Below are positions 26,320 to 34,252 of a DNA stretch of 64,000 nucleotides, piece after piece (positions within the stretch are counted from its first letter, which is position 1; the number at the start of each line of letters is the position of its first letter). The notes beneath the pieces were generated by a model. It made no database searches, was not told the origin of the DNA, and saw nothing but the letters and a program-made list of their open reading frames with translations. The translations under genes and the position numbers were made by a program. Origin of the DNA: Cellulomonas shaoxiangyii (GTDB taxonomy: Bacteria; Actinomycetota; Actinomycetes; Actinomycetales; Cellulomonadaceae); NCBI RefSeq assembly GCF_004798685.1, contig NZ_CP039291.1:1550001-1614000 (forward strand). Direction: 5' to 3'.

Positions 26320-26679
26320 GTGCTCGCCCCCCTCTCCTGGCTCGTCGTGGCCACGTGCGTCGCGCTGGCCGTGTGGGCCGGGTGGTTCGTCGTCCGCGAC
26401 CGTGCCGTGGTGCTGCGCCAGCTGTGGGGTGCCGCGGTGGTCGAGGGCCTGCTCGTGCTGCAGGCCGTGGCGGCCGGTGTGCTGCTGGCCACCGGCTCCG
26501 GCCAGGTCGACGGCGTGCTGTTCTGGGGCTACGTCCTCACGCAGGTCATCGTGCTGCCGATCGCTGCGGCGTGGGCGTTCGCGGAGCGCACGCGGTGGAG
26601 CTCCGTCGTCCTCGTCGTCGCCGCGCTGACGGTGGCGTTCCTCGAGTACCGGCTGCTGCAGATCTGGGGCGCGGCGTGA
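26320..26679 (+). CDS. Hypothetical four-helix membrane protein (119 aa)
   Basis: A 119-residue protein made almost entirely of four hydrophobic helices (LSWLVVATCVALAVWAGWFV, LVLQAVAAGVLLATG, VLTQVIVLPIAAAWAFAE, VVLVVAALTVAFLEY) and ending in RLLQIWGAA. There are no known motifs. It overlaps the next membrane protein gene by four bases (GTGA), so the pair is translated together and may form a complex. The pair precedes pyrD. Function unknown. Confidence 0.75.
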   Translation: MLAPLSWLVVATCVALAVWAGWFVVRDRAVVLRQLWGAAVVEGLLVLQAVAAGVLLATGSGQVDGVLFWGYVLTQVIVLPIAAAWAFAERTRWSSVVLVVAALTVAFLEYRLLQIWGAA

Positions 26680-27167
26680 GCGCACCGACGCGCGGCGGCG
26701 CGGGCCACGGCCCCGGTCGCCTCCTCGTCGCGGTCTACGGCGTGCTCGCGCTCGCGGCCACGGCGCGCGGCCTCTACCAGGTGACGACCAAGCTGGGCGA
26801 GGCGCCGCTGGCGTACGCGCTCTCGCTGCTGGCGGGCGTCGTCTACGTCGTCGCGACGGTCGCGCTGGCGTCCGACCGCCGCCGGCTCGCGTGGGTCACC
26901 GTGCTGGTCGAGGCCGTCGGGGTGCTGGTCGTCGGCGCGCTCTCGCTCGTCGACGTCGGCGACTTCCCGGACGAGACGGTGTGGTCGGCGTTCGGCCGCG
27001 GCTACGGGTACGTGCCGCTCGTGCTGCCGGCGCTGGGGTTGCTGTGGCTGTGGCGCACCGGCCGGGTCGGCGTCGGGCACGGCGACGGGCACCGGCGCGA
27101 CGACGGCGCCGGCAGCGGTCCCGACCAGGGCGCGGACGGCCGCTCCCGGGGCGACGCGGCGGGCTAG
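26676..27167 (+). CDS. Hypothetical four-helix membrane protein (163 aa)
   Basis: A 163-residue integral membrane protein. After a short Gly-rich start come four helices (LLVAVYGVLALAATARGLYQ, ALSLLAGVVYVVATVALA, WVTVLVEAVGVLVVGALSLV, YVPLVLPALGLLWLWRT) and a hydrophilic Gly/Asp-rich tail. The motif VGDFPDETVWSAFGRGYGYVP between helices three and four is likely conserved in the family. The GTG start overlaps the stop of the upstream gene. No function can be assigned. Confidence 0.75.
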   Translation: MSAPTRGGAGHGPGRLLVAVYGVLALAATARGLYQVTTKLGEAPLAYALSLLAGVVYVVATVALASDRRRLAWVTVLVEAVGVLVVGALSLVDVGDFPDETVWSAFGRGYGYVPLVLPALGLLWLWRTGRVGVGHGDGHRRDDGAGSGPDQGADGRSRGDAAG

Positions 27168-27170
27168 GTT
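27165..27170 (+). promoter_or_regulatory. Predicted -10 of pyrD (leaderless)
   Basis: TAGGTT overlapping the stop of the upstream gene, seven bases before the GTG at 27178. Confidence 0.45.
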
Positions 27171-27177
27171 GGGTCGC

Positions 27178-28230
27178 GTGTACCGCCTGCTCTTCGACCT
27201 CGTCCTGCGGCGCCTGGACCCCGAGCAGGCCCACCGCCTCGCGTTCGGGCTGATCCGCGCGGTGGCGGCCGTCCCCGGGCTGTCCCGCGTGGTCGCCGCG
27301 CTGTTCGCGCCGCCCGCCGCCGGTGCGGTCGAGGTGTGGGGCCGCCGGTTCCCCTCCCGCTTCGGCCTGGCCGCCGGGTTCGACAAGGACGCCCACGGCG
27401 TGCGTGGGCTCACGATGCTCGGGTTCGGCTTCGTCGAGGTCGGCACCGTGACGGCGCAGCCGCAGCCGGGCAACGAGCCGCCGCGGCTGTGGCGCGTGCT
27501 CGACCGCCGCGCGCTGCGCAACCGGATGGGGTTCAACAACGAGGGCTCCGCGGCGGTCGCCGCCCGGCTGCGCCGCCTCCGGGCGACGCCCCGCGGCCGC
27601 GACCTCGTGGTGGGCGTCAACATCGGGAAGACGAAGGCGACGCCGGCCGAGCAGGCGGCAGCCGACTACGCCACGAGCGCCGGCCGGCTCGCGCCGTACG
27701 CGGACTACCTGGTCGTCAACGTCTCCTCCCCGAACACGCCCGGCCTGCGTGACCTCCAGGCGGTCGAGGCGCTGCGTCCGGTGCTCGAGGCGACGCGCGT
27801 CGCGGCCGACGAGGCCACGACCCGGGCCGGCCGGGCCCCCGTGCCCGTCCTGGTGAAGATCGCGCCGGACCTGTCCGACGACGACGTGGACGCCGTCGCG
27901 GAGCTGGTCGCGGAGCTCGGGCTGGACGGCGTCGTCGCGGTCAACACCACGATCGCGCACGACCTCGGCCCCGGCGGGCTCTCGGGGCCGCCCGTGCTCG
28001 AACGCGGGCTCGACGTCGTCGCCCGCCTGCGCACGCGGCTCGGCGACGAGGCGGTCCTGATCGGGGTCGGAGGGGTCACCACGCCGGCCGACGCGCGGGA
28101 GTACCTGGCCGTGGGTGCCACGCTGGTGCAGGGCTACACGGGCCTGGTCTACGAGGGCCCGGCCTATGCCGCCCGGATCACGCGCGCGCTGGCCGCCGAC
28201 GCCGCCGGCCGGCGGGAGGTGCGCCGGTGA
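27178..28230 (+). CDS. pyrD: Quinone-dependent dihydroorotate dehydrogenase (class 2)
   Basis: Oxidises dihydroorotate to orotate in pyrimidine synthesis and passes electrons to the membrane quinone pool. The 350-residue protein has the N-terminal membrane-associating helix of class 2 enzymes (YRLLFDLVLRRLDPEQAHRLA). It also has the FMN barrel with GLAAGFDKDAHG, GTVTAQPQPGNEPPRLWR, RMGFNNEG, the active-site serine region NVSSPNTPGLRDLQ, and IGVGGVTTPADAREYL. GTG 27178 is chosen over TTG 27169 from the hexamer spacing. It overlaps the next small gene by four bases. Confidence 0.97.
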   Translation: MYRLLFDLVLRRLDPEQAHRLAFGLIRAVAAVPGLSRVVAALFAPPAAGAVEVWGRRFPSRFGLAAGFDKDAHGVRGLTMLGFGFVEVGTVTAQPQPGNEPPRLWRVLDRRALRNRMGFNNEGSAAVAARLRRLRATPRGRDLVVGVNIGKTKATPAEQAAADYATSAGRLAPYADYLVVNVSSPNTPGLRDLQAVEALRPVLEATRVAADEATTRAGRAPVPVLVKIAPDLSDDDVDAVAELVAELGLDGVVAVNTTIAHDLGPGGLSGPPVLERGLDVVARLRTRLGDEAVLIGVGGVTTPADAREYLAVGATLVQGYTGLVYEGPAYAARITRALAADAAGRREVRR

Positions 28231-28439
28231 ACCTGCGGCCGCGCTGGTGCTGGGCCCTCGTCGACGCCTCCGGCACGGCGGTGGACCGCCCGGCGAGCCC
28301 CGTCTTCCTCGCCCGCTTCGAGGCCGAGCAGTGGCTCGGCGAGCACTGGCGCGGCCTGGCCGCGCAGGGGGTGCGGACGGCGTCCCTCGAGCACGACGGG
28401 ATGCCCCAGGGCGCACCGGTCGAGCTGCCGGCGCCCTGA
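28227..28439 (+). CDS. Small hypothetical protein (70 aa)
   Basis: A 70-residue soluble protein (RPRWCWALVDASGTAVDRP, then VFLARFEAEQWLGEHWRGLA) starting at a GTG that overlaps the pyrD stop, so it is translationally coupled to pyrD. The layout, a short strand pair followed by a helix with EAEQWLGE, suggests a compact domain. Similar small proteins occur in many actinobacteria. Function unknown. Confidence 0.7.
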   Translation: MNLRPRWCWALVDASGTAVDRPASPVFLARFEAEQWLGEHWRGLAAQGVRTASLEHDGMPQGAPVELPAP

Positions 28440-28480
28440 GCACCCCGGCGCCCCTCGGCACCGGTGGGACGCCGCGCCGC

Positions 28481-29932
28481 TCAGACCAGGGCCGGCGCGG
28501 CGCGGCCGGTCGCCGGCACCGTGGTCGGGTCGAGCACGGCCCACGCGGCGGCGAGGCCGTCGACAGCCCGGCGCAGCACGTCCACGGGCTGCGAGAACGG
28601 CACGCGCAGGCGGTCCTCGAACGTGCCGTCGACGCCGAACGCGGTGCCGGGCACGATCCGCACGCCGTGCCCGTACGCGACGGCGGCGAGGGCCGAGGAC
28701 ACGGGCGCCCCGAGGTCCACCCACGTCGAGAGCCCGCCCCCGGGCACGGGCACGCGCCAGGAGGGCAGCGCGTCGGCCAGCGCGTCGAGCAGCACGGTGC
28801 GCTGGTGGCGCAGGGTCACGATGCGCGCACCGAGCACGGCGTCCGCGTGCGCGAGGAGCTCGGTGGTGACGAGCTGGTCGAGCACGGACGACCCGATGTC
28901 CACGTGCGCGCGTCGCTGCGCGAGCCGGCCGACCAGGTCGGGGTGCGCGCGGACCCAGCCGACGCGCAGACCGCCCCAGAACGACTTCGACGCCGACCCC
29001 ACGCACACGACGAGGTCGTCGGCGCCGTCGCCCGCGAACGGGGGCGGCGGGGGGCCGTCGAGGGTGAGGTCGGTCAGGGTCTCGTCGCCCACGACGACCG
29101 TGCGGGTGCGCCGGGCGAGGTCCCGCACGCGGGCGCGGGCGTCGGTGTCGAGGCTCGTGCCCGTGGGGTTGTGGTGGTCGGGCACGAGGTAGACGAGCCG
29201 CGGCGACGTCTGGCGCACGGTCGACGCGAGCAGCTCGACGTCCAGCCCGGTGGCGGTGACCGGCACCGGGACGGGGCGCGCGCCGGCACCCCGGGCGGCG
29301 TCGATCGCGTGCGGGTACGTCGGGTGCTCCACCACGACGCGGTCGCCCGGGCCGGCGAGGGTCACCATGAGGAGGTGGATCGCCTGCTGAGCACCCGTGG
29401 TGACGAGCACCTGCTCGGGGCCGGTCGGCACCCCGCGCGCCGTGTACCGGTCGGCGATCGCCTGGCGGAGCGCGGGCAGCCCGAGCGGGACGTAGCCGGT
29501 GTCGCCGAGGTGCCGGGGGAGCTGGTCGAGCGCCGCGGCGCACGCGTCGGCGAGCTGCGGGGGAGCGGTGGGGGCGGCGGCCGACAGGTCGACGAGGCCG
29601 GTCTCGACCGTCCCCAGCGTGGCGGGTGCCCGGTCGCCCGCGCCGGCGGGCAGCGTCGTGACCGTGCCCGACCCGCGGCGGCTCAGGAGGAACCCCTCGT
29701 CGCGCAGCAGGTCGTAGGCGGCGGTCACGGTGGTGCGCGACACCCCGAGCGAGTCCGCGACCTCGCGCTCGCCCGGGAGCCGGGTGCCGAGCGGCAGGGC
29801 CCCGGTGCGCACGAGACCCCGGACGCCGTCGGCCAGCGACTGGTACGCGGGACCCCCGTGCTCCCAGCGCCCGAGCAGAGCCTGCAGGCGCGGCCCGTTC
29901 ACGCGGCGGTCGATCGGCGACATCGCGGTCAT
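28481..29932 (-). CDS. MocR-type regulator (GntR winged helix fused to aminotransferase domain)
   Basis: A 483-residue fusion of an N-terminal GntR-type DNA-binding domain (GTRLPGEREVADSLGVSRTTV, then AYDLLRDEGFLLSRRGSGT) and a PLP-binding aminotransferase-like domain (VTTGAQQAIHLLM, VVEHPTYPHAIDAAR, VYLVPDHHNPTGT, and the PLP-lysine loop CVGSASKSFWGGLRVGWV). MocR proteins such as GabR and PdxR sense amines or PLP and control a neighbouring gene. Here the divergent unit encodes a YczE membrane protein, a pairing also known from Bacillus (ycxD-yczE). The ATG at 29932 has a GATAGT hexamer seven bases upstream; an ATG at 29923 is in frame. Confidence 0.93.
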   Translation of the reverse strand: MTAMSPIDRRVNGPRLQALLGRWEHGGPAYQSLADGVRGLVRTGALPLGTRLPGEREVADSLGVSRTTVTAAYDLLRDEGFLLSRRGSGTVTTLPAGAGDRAPATLGTVETGLVDLSAAAPTAPPQLADACAAALDQLPRHLGDTGYVPLGLPALRQAIADRYTARGVPTGPEQVLVTTGAQQAIHLLMVTLAGPGDRVVVEHPTYPHAIDAARGAGARPVPVPVTATGLDVELLASTVRQTSPRLVYLVPDHHNPTGTSLDTDARARVRDLARRTRTVVVGDETLTDLTLDGPPPPPFAGDGADDLVVCVGSASKSFWGGLRVGWVRAHPDLVGRLAQRRAHVDIGSSVLDQLVTTELLAHADAVLGARIVTLRHQRTVLLDALADALPSWRVPVPGGGLSTWVDLGAPVSSALAAVAYGHGVRIVPGTAFGVDGTFEDRLRVPFSQPVDVLRRAVDGLAAAWAVLDPTTVPATGRAAPALV

Positions 29933-29936
29933 GCGT

Positions 29937-29975
29937 GCCACTATCCTGGAAGTGGCTATGGAGGACAAGGCCACT
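29937..29975. promoter_or_regulatory. Candidate MocR operator, two direct and one inverted box
   Basis: GCCACT at 29937-29942, its inverse AGTGGC at 29951-29956, and GCCACT again at 29970-29975. The direct boxes are 33 bases apart. This arrangement is the one described for GabR/PdxR sites. The first box overlaps the predicted -10 of the regulator, consistent with autorepression. Confidence 0.6.
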
Positions 29976-29995
29976 CGTCGGCCAGGCTCCGTTTC

Positions 29996-30148
29996 ATGGA
30001 CCTGCTCGGCGTGCTTCTCGTCCTTCTCGTCCTTCTCGGGGCCGTCGCCCTCGCCGTCGCGCTCGTGCGCGCCGTGCGGGACGACGGGCTCGGCCACCGT
30101 CCGCCGCCGCCCGTGCGGCCCCACCCACCGGGAGACCGTCCGTGGTGA
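29996..30148 (+). CDS. Small single-helix membrane protein (50 aa)
   Basis: A 50-residue protein consisting of one N-terminal membrane helix (LLGVLLVLLVLLGAVALAVA) and a Pro-rich basic tail (HRPPPPVRPHPPGDRP). Its stop codon overlaps the start of the YczE gene, so the two are translationally coupled. It is divergent from the MocR gene. It may be a subunit or a leader peptide for YczE expression; there is no known family. Confidence 0.6.
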   Translation: MDLLGVLLVLLVLLGAVALAVALVRAVRDDGLGHRPPPPVRPHPPGDRPW

Positions 30149-30831
30149 CCGACGCACCCGTCCCGCGCCGGACCGGTCCGCGCCGCGCGGTGCAGCTGCT
30201 CGGCGGCCTCGTGCTCTACGCCGCCTCGATCGTCATGCTGGTCCGCGCCGAGCTGGGCTCGATGCCGTGGGACGTGCTCACGCAGGGCCTCACGCGCGTC
30301 ACCGGGTGGTCGTTCGGCACCGTCACGGTCGTGCTCTCGTTCGTCGTGTTCGCGTGCTGGGTCCCGCTCCGGCAGCGCCCGGGGATCGGGACGGTCGCCA
30401 ACGTCGTGGTCATCGGCGCGCTGCTGGACCCGTTCCTCGCGCTCGCCGCGCACCTGCCCGACCCGCTGCCGCGGCCGGCGGCGATCGGCCTCGTGGCGCT
30501 CGGCGTCCTCACCAACGCCCTTGCGACCGCGCTGTACGTGGGCGCGCGCCTCGGCCCGGGGCCGCGCGACGGGCTCATGACCGGCATCGTCGCGCGGACC
30601 GGGTGGCCCCTGCGCCTCGTCCGCGGGTCGATCGAGGTGGTCGTGGTCGCGGGCGGGTGGGTGCTCGGCGGGACGCTGGGGCTCGGCACGCTCGCGTACG
30701 CGCTGGCCATCGGGCCGCTCGTCCACGCGCTGCTGCCGCGGCTCACGGTGCCGGTGGCGCCGTGGAGCCCGGCGGGACCGTCCGGCCCGTCGGGCGCTGA
30801 GGCGGCGGCCGCGGCGCGCGCCGACCGCTAA
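30145..30831 (+). CDS. yczE: YczE/YitT-type membrane protein
   Basis: A 228-residue integral membrane protein with about five or six helices. The family hallmarks are LGSMPWDVLTQGLTRVTGWSFGT near the first helix and LGPGPRDGLMTGIVARTGWPLRLVRG in the middle. These are the repeated G-x-x-PWDxL/RDGLM patterns of YczE. In Bacillus subtilis yczE is reported near the surfactin region and next to a MocR gene; the molecular role is not settled. A GTG at 30142 is equally in frame; 30145 is chosen because it overlaps the upstream stop. Likely controlled by the divergent MocR. Confidence 0.85.
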   Translation: MTDAPVPRRTGPRRAVQLLGGLVLYAASIVMLVRAELGSMPWDVLTQGLTRVTGWSFGTVTVVLSFVVFACWVPLRQRPGIGTVANVVVIGALLDPFLALAAHLPDPLPRPAAIGLVALGVLTNALATALYVGARLGPGPRDGLMTGIVARTGWPLRLVRGSIEVVVVAGGWVLGGTLGLGTLAYALAIGPLVHALLPRLTVPVAPWSPAGPSGPSGAEAAAAARADR

Positions 30832-30858
30832 CCTGCGGGCGACCACGAGGAGGTCCGG

Positions 30859-31464
30859 ATGCACGCGGTGGGCGCGGTGGTGGACGGCTACGAGCTGCTG
30901 GCGTCGGGCGAGTGGGTCCGCCGTCCGCCGACCGCCGGGTCGCCGTACCGGCTGGGGGACGTGGTGAACGGGCACATGCTCACCGCCGACCTGCGGTGGA
31001 CGCCGCTGCGGCACCGCACGGCCGCCCCGTACGAGCCGGGCGACGTCGTCGACGCCTACGTCCTGACCCCCGACGGTGACTGGGTGCCCCTGGCGTCGCG
31101 CCGGCGCGCGCCCGCCGACGGGCCCGCGGGGACGGGTGCCGCGCGGGGCGGGGACGCGGGTGCAGGGGACGCGCGGGGCGGACGCGGACGTGACGGCGCC
31201 GGGTCGACCGCGCGGCCGACCGCGGCTGCCGCATCGCGCCCGCGCGTGCAGCAGGCGGACGCGGGCCGGGGCGGCCACGCGCCCTCGCGGGGCCAGGCAG
31301 GCCGGCCGGCCGCGGCGTCGCGGCGGCCGGCAGAGCCGCGCCCGGTGCCCCACGCCACCACGGTGCCCGCCCCCGAGCGCCGGGCGTCCTCGCCGCGGTC
31401 GCTGCTGGGCTGGGGGCTGGTCGTGCTCGTGGCGGTCCAGGTCCTGCGCGCCTGCGGCGCCTGA
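30859..31464 (+). CDS. Triple-repeat protein with C-terminal membrane anchor
   Basis: A 201-residue protein. The first 80 residues hold three copies of an approximately 27-residue unit: GAVVDGYELLASGEWVRRP, GDVVNGHMLTADLRWTPLR and GDVVDAYVLTPDGDWVPLA. Each has the pattern G-x-V-V-[DN]-x-[YH]-x-L-x(5)-W. A disordered Gly/Ala/Arg/Pro region of about 90 residues follows. It ends in a hydrophobic helix (LLGWGLVVLVAVQVLRAC), so it is tail-anchored with the repeats in the cytosol. The ATG is preceded by GAGGAGG and, further up, a TAACCT hexamer at 30829-30834. Function unknown. Confidence 0.75.
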   Translation: MHAVGAVVDGYELLASGEWVRRPPTAGSPYRLGDVVNGHMLTADLRWTPLRHRTAAPYEPGDVVDAYVLTPDGDWVPLASRRRAPADGPAGTGAARGGDAGAGDARGGRGRDGAGSTARPTAAAASRPRVQQADAGRGGHAPSRGQAGRPAAASRRPAEPRPVPHATTVPAPERRASSPRSLLGWGLVVLVAVQVLRACGA

Positions 31465-31562
31465 CCGCGTCCACGCCGTGGCCGGTCAGACGCGCACGGG
31501 ACCCGTCAACGCGTGCCGCTCAGCGCCATGCATCCGGGCACGACCTCCCAGCGGCGCCGACG

Positions 31563-32168
31563 TCAGGCCGGGTACTGCCCGTGCTTGACCTGCGGCTTCG
31601 GCAGGCGCGAGGGACGCACCTGGAACGCGCGCAGCACCGCGTACATCGTCATGCCGCGCGGGATCTGGGTGGCGTCGAACCGCGCGTGGAGCCGCTTCTT
31701 CAGGCCCCGCCACATGAGCCAGCCGTCCACGATCGCCGCGATGATGAACACGTACAGGATCGCGAGTGCGGCGAACGCGAGCGTCGGGGCCGAGCTGGCG
31801 GTGACCATCTGCAGCACGAGGAACACCGCCGCCACGGGCAGGAAGAACTCGCCGAGGTTCCACCGTGCGTCGACGTGGTCGCGGACGTACCGGCGCACCG
31901 GGCCGCGGTCGCGCAGGGGCATGTGGCGCTCGTCGCCCGTCCGCATGGCCTGGTACTCGAGCTCGCGCTGCGCGCGCTGCTTCACGCGGGCCGCGCGGGC
32001 CGCGCCGCGCCGGTCGTCGGGCACGAGCGGACGGCGGTTGCGTGCCTCGGCCTCCTTGCGGGTGGGCGTCGGGCGCCCCTTCCTGGGCCGGACGTCGTCG
32101 GCCGACGGCTCCGACGGCGGCGGCGGTACGACGGCGGCGGGCGGGGGGTCCTGCTTGCGTCCGAACAC
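31563..32168 (-). CDS. DUF3043 family membrane protein
   Basis: A 201-residue protein. A charged N-terminal region (RPRKGRPTPTRKEAEARNRRP, typical of DUF3043) precedes RGPVRRYVRDHVDARWNLGE, two transmembrane helices (FFLPVAAVFLVLQMVTA and FAALAILYVFIIAAIVDGWLM) and a basic C-terminus. The family is actinobacterial and of unknown function. In the mycobacterial order a related small membrane protein lies in the same stretch between the cta genes. The GTG at 32168 is fixed by a TACCCT hexamer six bases upstream. Confidence 0.87.
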   Translation of the reverse strand: MFGRKQDPPPAAVVPPPPSEPSADDVRPRKGRPTPTRKEAEARNRRPLVPDDRRGAARAARVKQRAQRELEYQAMRTGDERHMPLRDRGPVRRYVRDHVDARWNLGEFFLPVAAVFLVLQMVTASSAPTLAFAALAILYVFIIAAIVDGWLMWRGLKKRLHARFDATQIPRGMTMYAVLRAFQVRPSRLPKPQVKHGQYPA

Positions 32169-32174
32169 GGTCCC

Positions 32175-32180
32175 AGGGTA
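32175..32180 (-). promoter_or_regulatory. Predicted -10 of the DUF3043 gene (leaderless)
   Basis: TACCCT on the minus strand, six bases before the GTG at 32168. Only six bases separate it from the opposing -10 of the peptidase gene. Confidence 0.55.
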
Positions 32181-32186
32181 GTCGAG

Positions 32187-32192
32187 TAGCGT
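32187..32192 (+). promoter_or_regulatory. Predicted -10 of the M20 peptidase gene (leaderless)
   Basis: TAGCGT eight bases before the GTG at 32201, back to back with the DUF3043 promoter. Confidence 0.5.
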
Positions 32193-32200
32193 GGCCGGAC

Positions 32201-33607
32201 GTGACGTCCACCTCTGCCCCCACCGGCTCCTCGTCCCCGCTGCCCGCCGACCGCGTCGCCTCGCTGCGCGGGCGGACGGCCGAGCTCTTCGCCGGGGTCC
32301 GCGCGGACCTCGAGGCGCTCGTGCGCATCCCGAGCGTGTCGAACGCCGAGTTCGACCAGGCCCACGTCGAGGCATCGGCGACGGCGGTCGCCGACCTGCT
32401 GCGCGACGCCGGCGTGCCGGAGGTCCAGGTCCTGCGCGTCCCGCGCGCGGACGGCACGCCCGGGGCGCCCGCCGTCGTCGCCCGCCGCCCCGCGCCCGCC
32501 GGCGCCCCGACGGTCCTGCTCTACGCGCACCACGACGTGCAGCCGCCCGGCGACCGTGCCGACTGGCACACGGACCCGTTCGAGCCCACGCTCCGCGGCG
32601 AGCGGCTCTTCGGCCGCGGCGCAGCCGACGACAAGGCGGGCGTCATGGCCCACGTCGGGGCACTGCGGGTGCTCGCGGACGAGCTCGCCGTCGGCGTCAC
32701 GGTGTTCGTCGAGGGGGAGGAGGAGGTCGGCTCGCCGACGTTCGTCGACTTCCTGCACGCCTACCGCGACCTGCTGGCCGCGGACGTCATCGTCGTCGCC
32801 GACTCGACCAACTGGCAGGTGGGCGTGCCCGCGCTCACCACGTCCCTGCGTGGTCTCGCCGACCTCGTCGTGGACGTCGAGGTCCTCGACCACGCGGTGC
32901 ACTCCGGCATGTTCGGCGGACCCGTGCTCGACGCGCCGACGCTCCTCGCGCGCCTGCTGGCCACGCTGCACGACGACCACGGCGACGTCGCGGTCGAGGG
33001 CCTCGTCCACGCGGCCGACCCGGTCGTCGACATGGACGAGGACGCGCTGCGTGCCGACGCGGGGGTGCTCCCGGGCGTCCGCCTCGCCGGCACGGGACCC
33101 CTGACCGCCCGCCTGTGGACCCGCCCCGCGATCGGCGTCATCGGCATCGACGCGCCCCGCGTGGCCAGCGCCTCGAACACGATCACGCCGAAGGCGTCGG
33201 CGAAGCTCTCGGTGCGGCTCGCGCCCGGTCAGGACCCGGCGGCCGCGCTCGCGGCGGTCTCGGCGCACCTGCGGGCGAACGCGCCGTTCGGGGCGCGCGT
33301 GACGATCCACGACGGCGAGCTCGGCAAGCCGTTCCAGGCCGCGGGCGACTCGCCGGCCGCGCAGGCGGCGCGCTGGGCGCTCGGCGAGTCCTGGGGCACC
33401 CCGTCGGTCGACGTCGGCGTGGGCGGGTCCATCCCGTTCATCAGCGACCTGCTCGAGGTCTTCCCCGAGGCCGCGATCCTCGTCACCGGTGTGGAGGACC
33501 CCGACTCGCGCGCGCACGGCGCCGACGAGTCCGTCCACCTGGGGGAGCTCGAGCGCGTGGTGCTGGCCGAGGCCCTGCTCCTGGCGTCGCTCGCCCCGCG
33601 GGCCTGA
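32201..33607 (+). CDS. M20 family dipeptidase
   Basis: Zinc-dependent cytosolic peptidase of 468 residues. Metal and catalytic motifs are TVLLYAHHDVQPPGDRADWH (His and following Asp), FGRGAADDKAGVMAHV (bridging Asp), EGEEEVGSPTF (catalytic Glu and Glu ligand), IVVADSTNW (Asp ligand) and the C-terminal histidine in SRAHGADESVHL. This is the pattern of dipeptidases of the carnosinase/CPG2 group. It stands alone, divergent from DUF3043. Substrate peptides are not predictable. Confidence 0.95.
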   Translation: MTSTSAPTGSSSPLPADRVASLRGRTAELFAGVRADLEALVRIPSVSNAEFDQAHVEASATAVADLLRDAGVPEVQVLRVPRADGTPGAPAVVARRPAPAGAPTVLLYAHHDVQPPGDRADWHTDPFEPTLRGERLFGRGAADDKAGVMAHVGALRVLADELAVGVTVFVEGEEEVGSPTFVDFLHAYRDLLAADVIVVADSTNWQVGVPALTTSLRGLADLVVDVEVLDHAVHSGMFGGPVLDAPTLLARLLATLHDDHGDVAVEGLVHAADPVVDMDEDALRADAGVLPGVRLAGTGPLTARLWTRPAIGVIGIDAPRVASASNTITPKASAKLSVRLAPGQDPAAALAAVSAHLRANAPFGARVTIHDGELGKPFQAAGDSPAAQAARWALGESWGTPSVDVGVGGSIPFISDLLEVFPEAAILVTGVEDPDSRAHGADESVHLGELERVVLAEALLLASLAPRA

Positions 33608-33650
33608 CCCGGGACGCCGGCAGCGCGGGCGGCGGCGGTCGGGGCACCGC

Positions 33651-34178
33651 TCAGCGGTGCGCCACGTCGACCGCCCGCGCCCAGGCGGCCACGTCGTCGG
33701 GGAGGTGCGGGGGCGCCGGCGGTGCGTGGTCGAGCAGCGCGACGACGTCCGGCGCCGGGACCCGGTCGCCCCGCCGGGACAGGAACCGCCCGGCGACCCA
33801 TCCGCGCGCGACGTGCTGCTCGCCGCGGGCGAACACCTGCTCGAGGTACACGACCCGCGGGTCCCAGCCCAGCACGCGCGTCGTGATGGTGAACTGCTGA
33901 CGCCACGTGAGCGAGCGCCGGTACGTCACCGTCGAGGCCGCCACCACGGGGTACCAGCCGCGCTCCGTGAGCAGCCCGAACGCGCCGAGGTCCGCCAGGT
34001 AGTGGGTGCGGGCGACGTCCATCATCTGCAGGTAGACGCCGTTGTTGACGTGGCGGTAGAGGTCCAGGTCGCTGGCGCGGACGCGCAGGCGCGTCACCGA
34101 GGGGTCGAGGACCGCACGCCCCGGGACGGGACGCCGCGGACGGGAGGTGGCGAGGGCGAGCTGCAGCGTTCGGGTCAC
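33651..34178 (-). CDS. Acyl-CoA thioesterase-like protein (hotdog fold)
   Basis: A 175-residue single hotdog-fold protein of the thioesterase/4-hydroxybenzoyl-CoA thioesterase-like group. VRASDLDLYRHVNNGVYLQM contains the conserved D-x-x-x-HVNNxxY motif with the catalytic aspartate region. It is followed by TVTYRRSLTWRQQFTITTRV and a C-terminal helix. It probably hydrolyses medium- or long-chain acyl-CoA in the cytosol. The GTG at 34178 has a TAGCGT hexamer six bases upstream. No lipid pathway gene is adjacent. Confidence 0.87.
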   Translation of the reverse strand: MTRTLQLALATSRPRRPVPGRAVLDPSVTRLRVRASDLDLYRHVNNGVYLQMMDVARTHYLADLGAFGLLTERGWYPVVAASTVTYRRSLTWRQQFTITTRVLGWDPRVVYLEQVFARGEQHVARGWVAGRFLSRRGDRVPAPDVVALLDHAPPAPPHLPDDVAAWARAVDVAHR

Positions 34179-34184
34179 GCCGCG

Positions 34185-34190
34185 ACGCTA
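34185..34190 (-). promoter_or_regulatory. Predicted -10 of the thioesterase gene (leaderless)
   Basis: TAGCGT on the minus strand, six bases before the GTG at 34178. Confidence 0.55.
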
Positions 34191-34252
34191 CCGGCGTGCG
34201 GCCGCGCGCCTGACGGCGCCCCGGTGGGTGCGGGGGCCCCGGCGCCCGGTGC

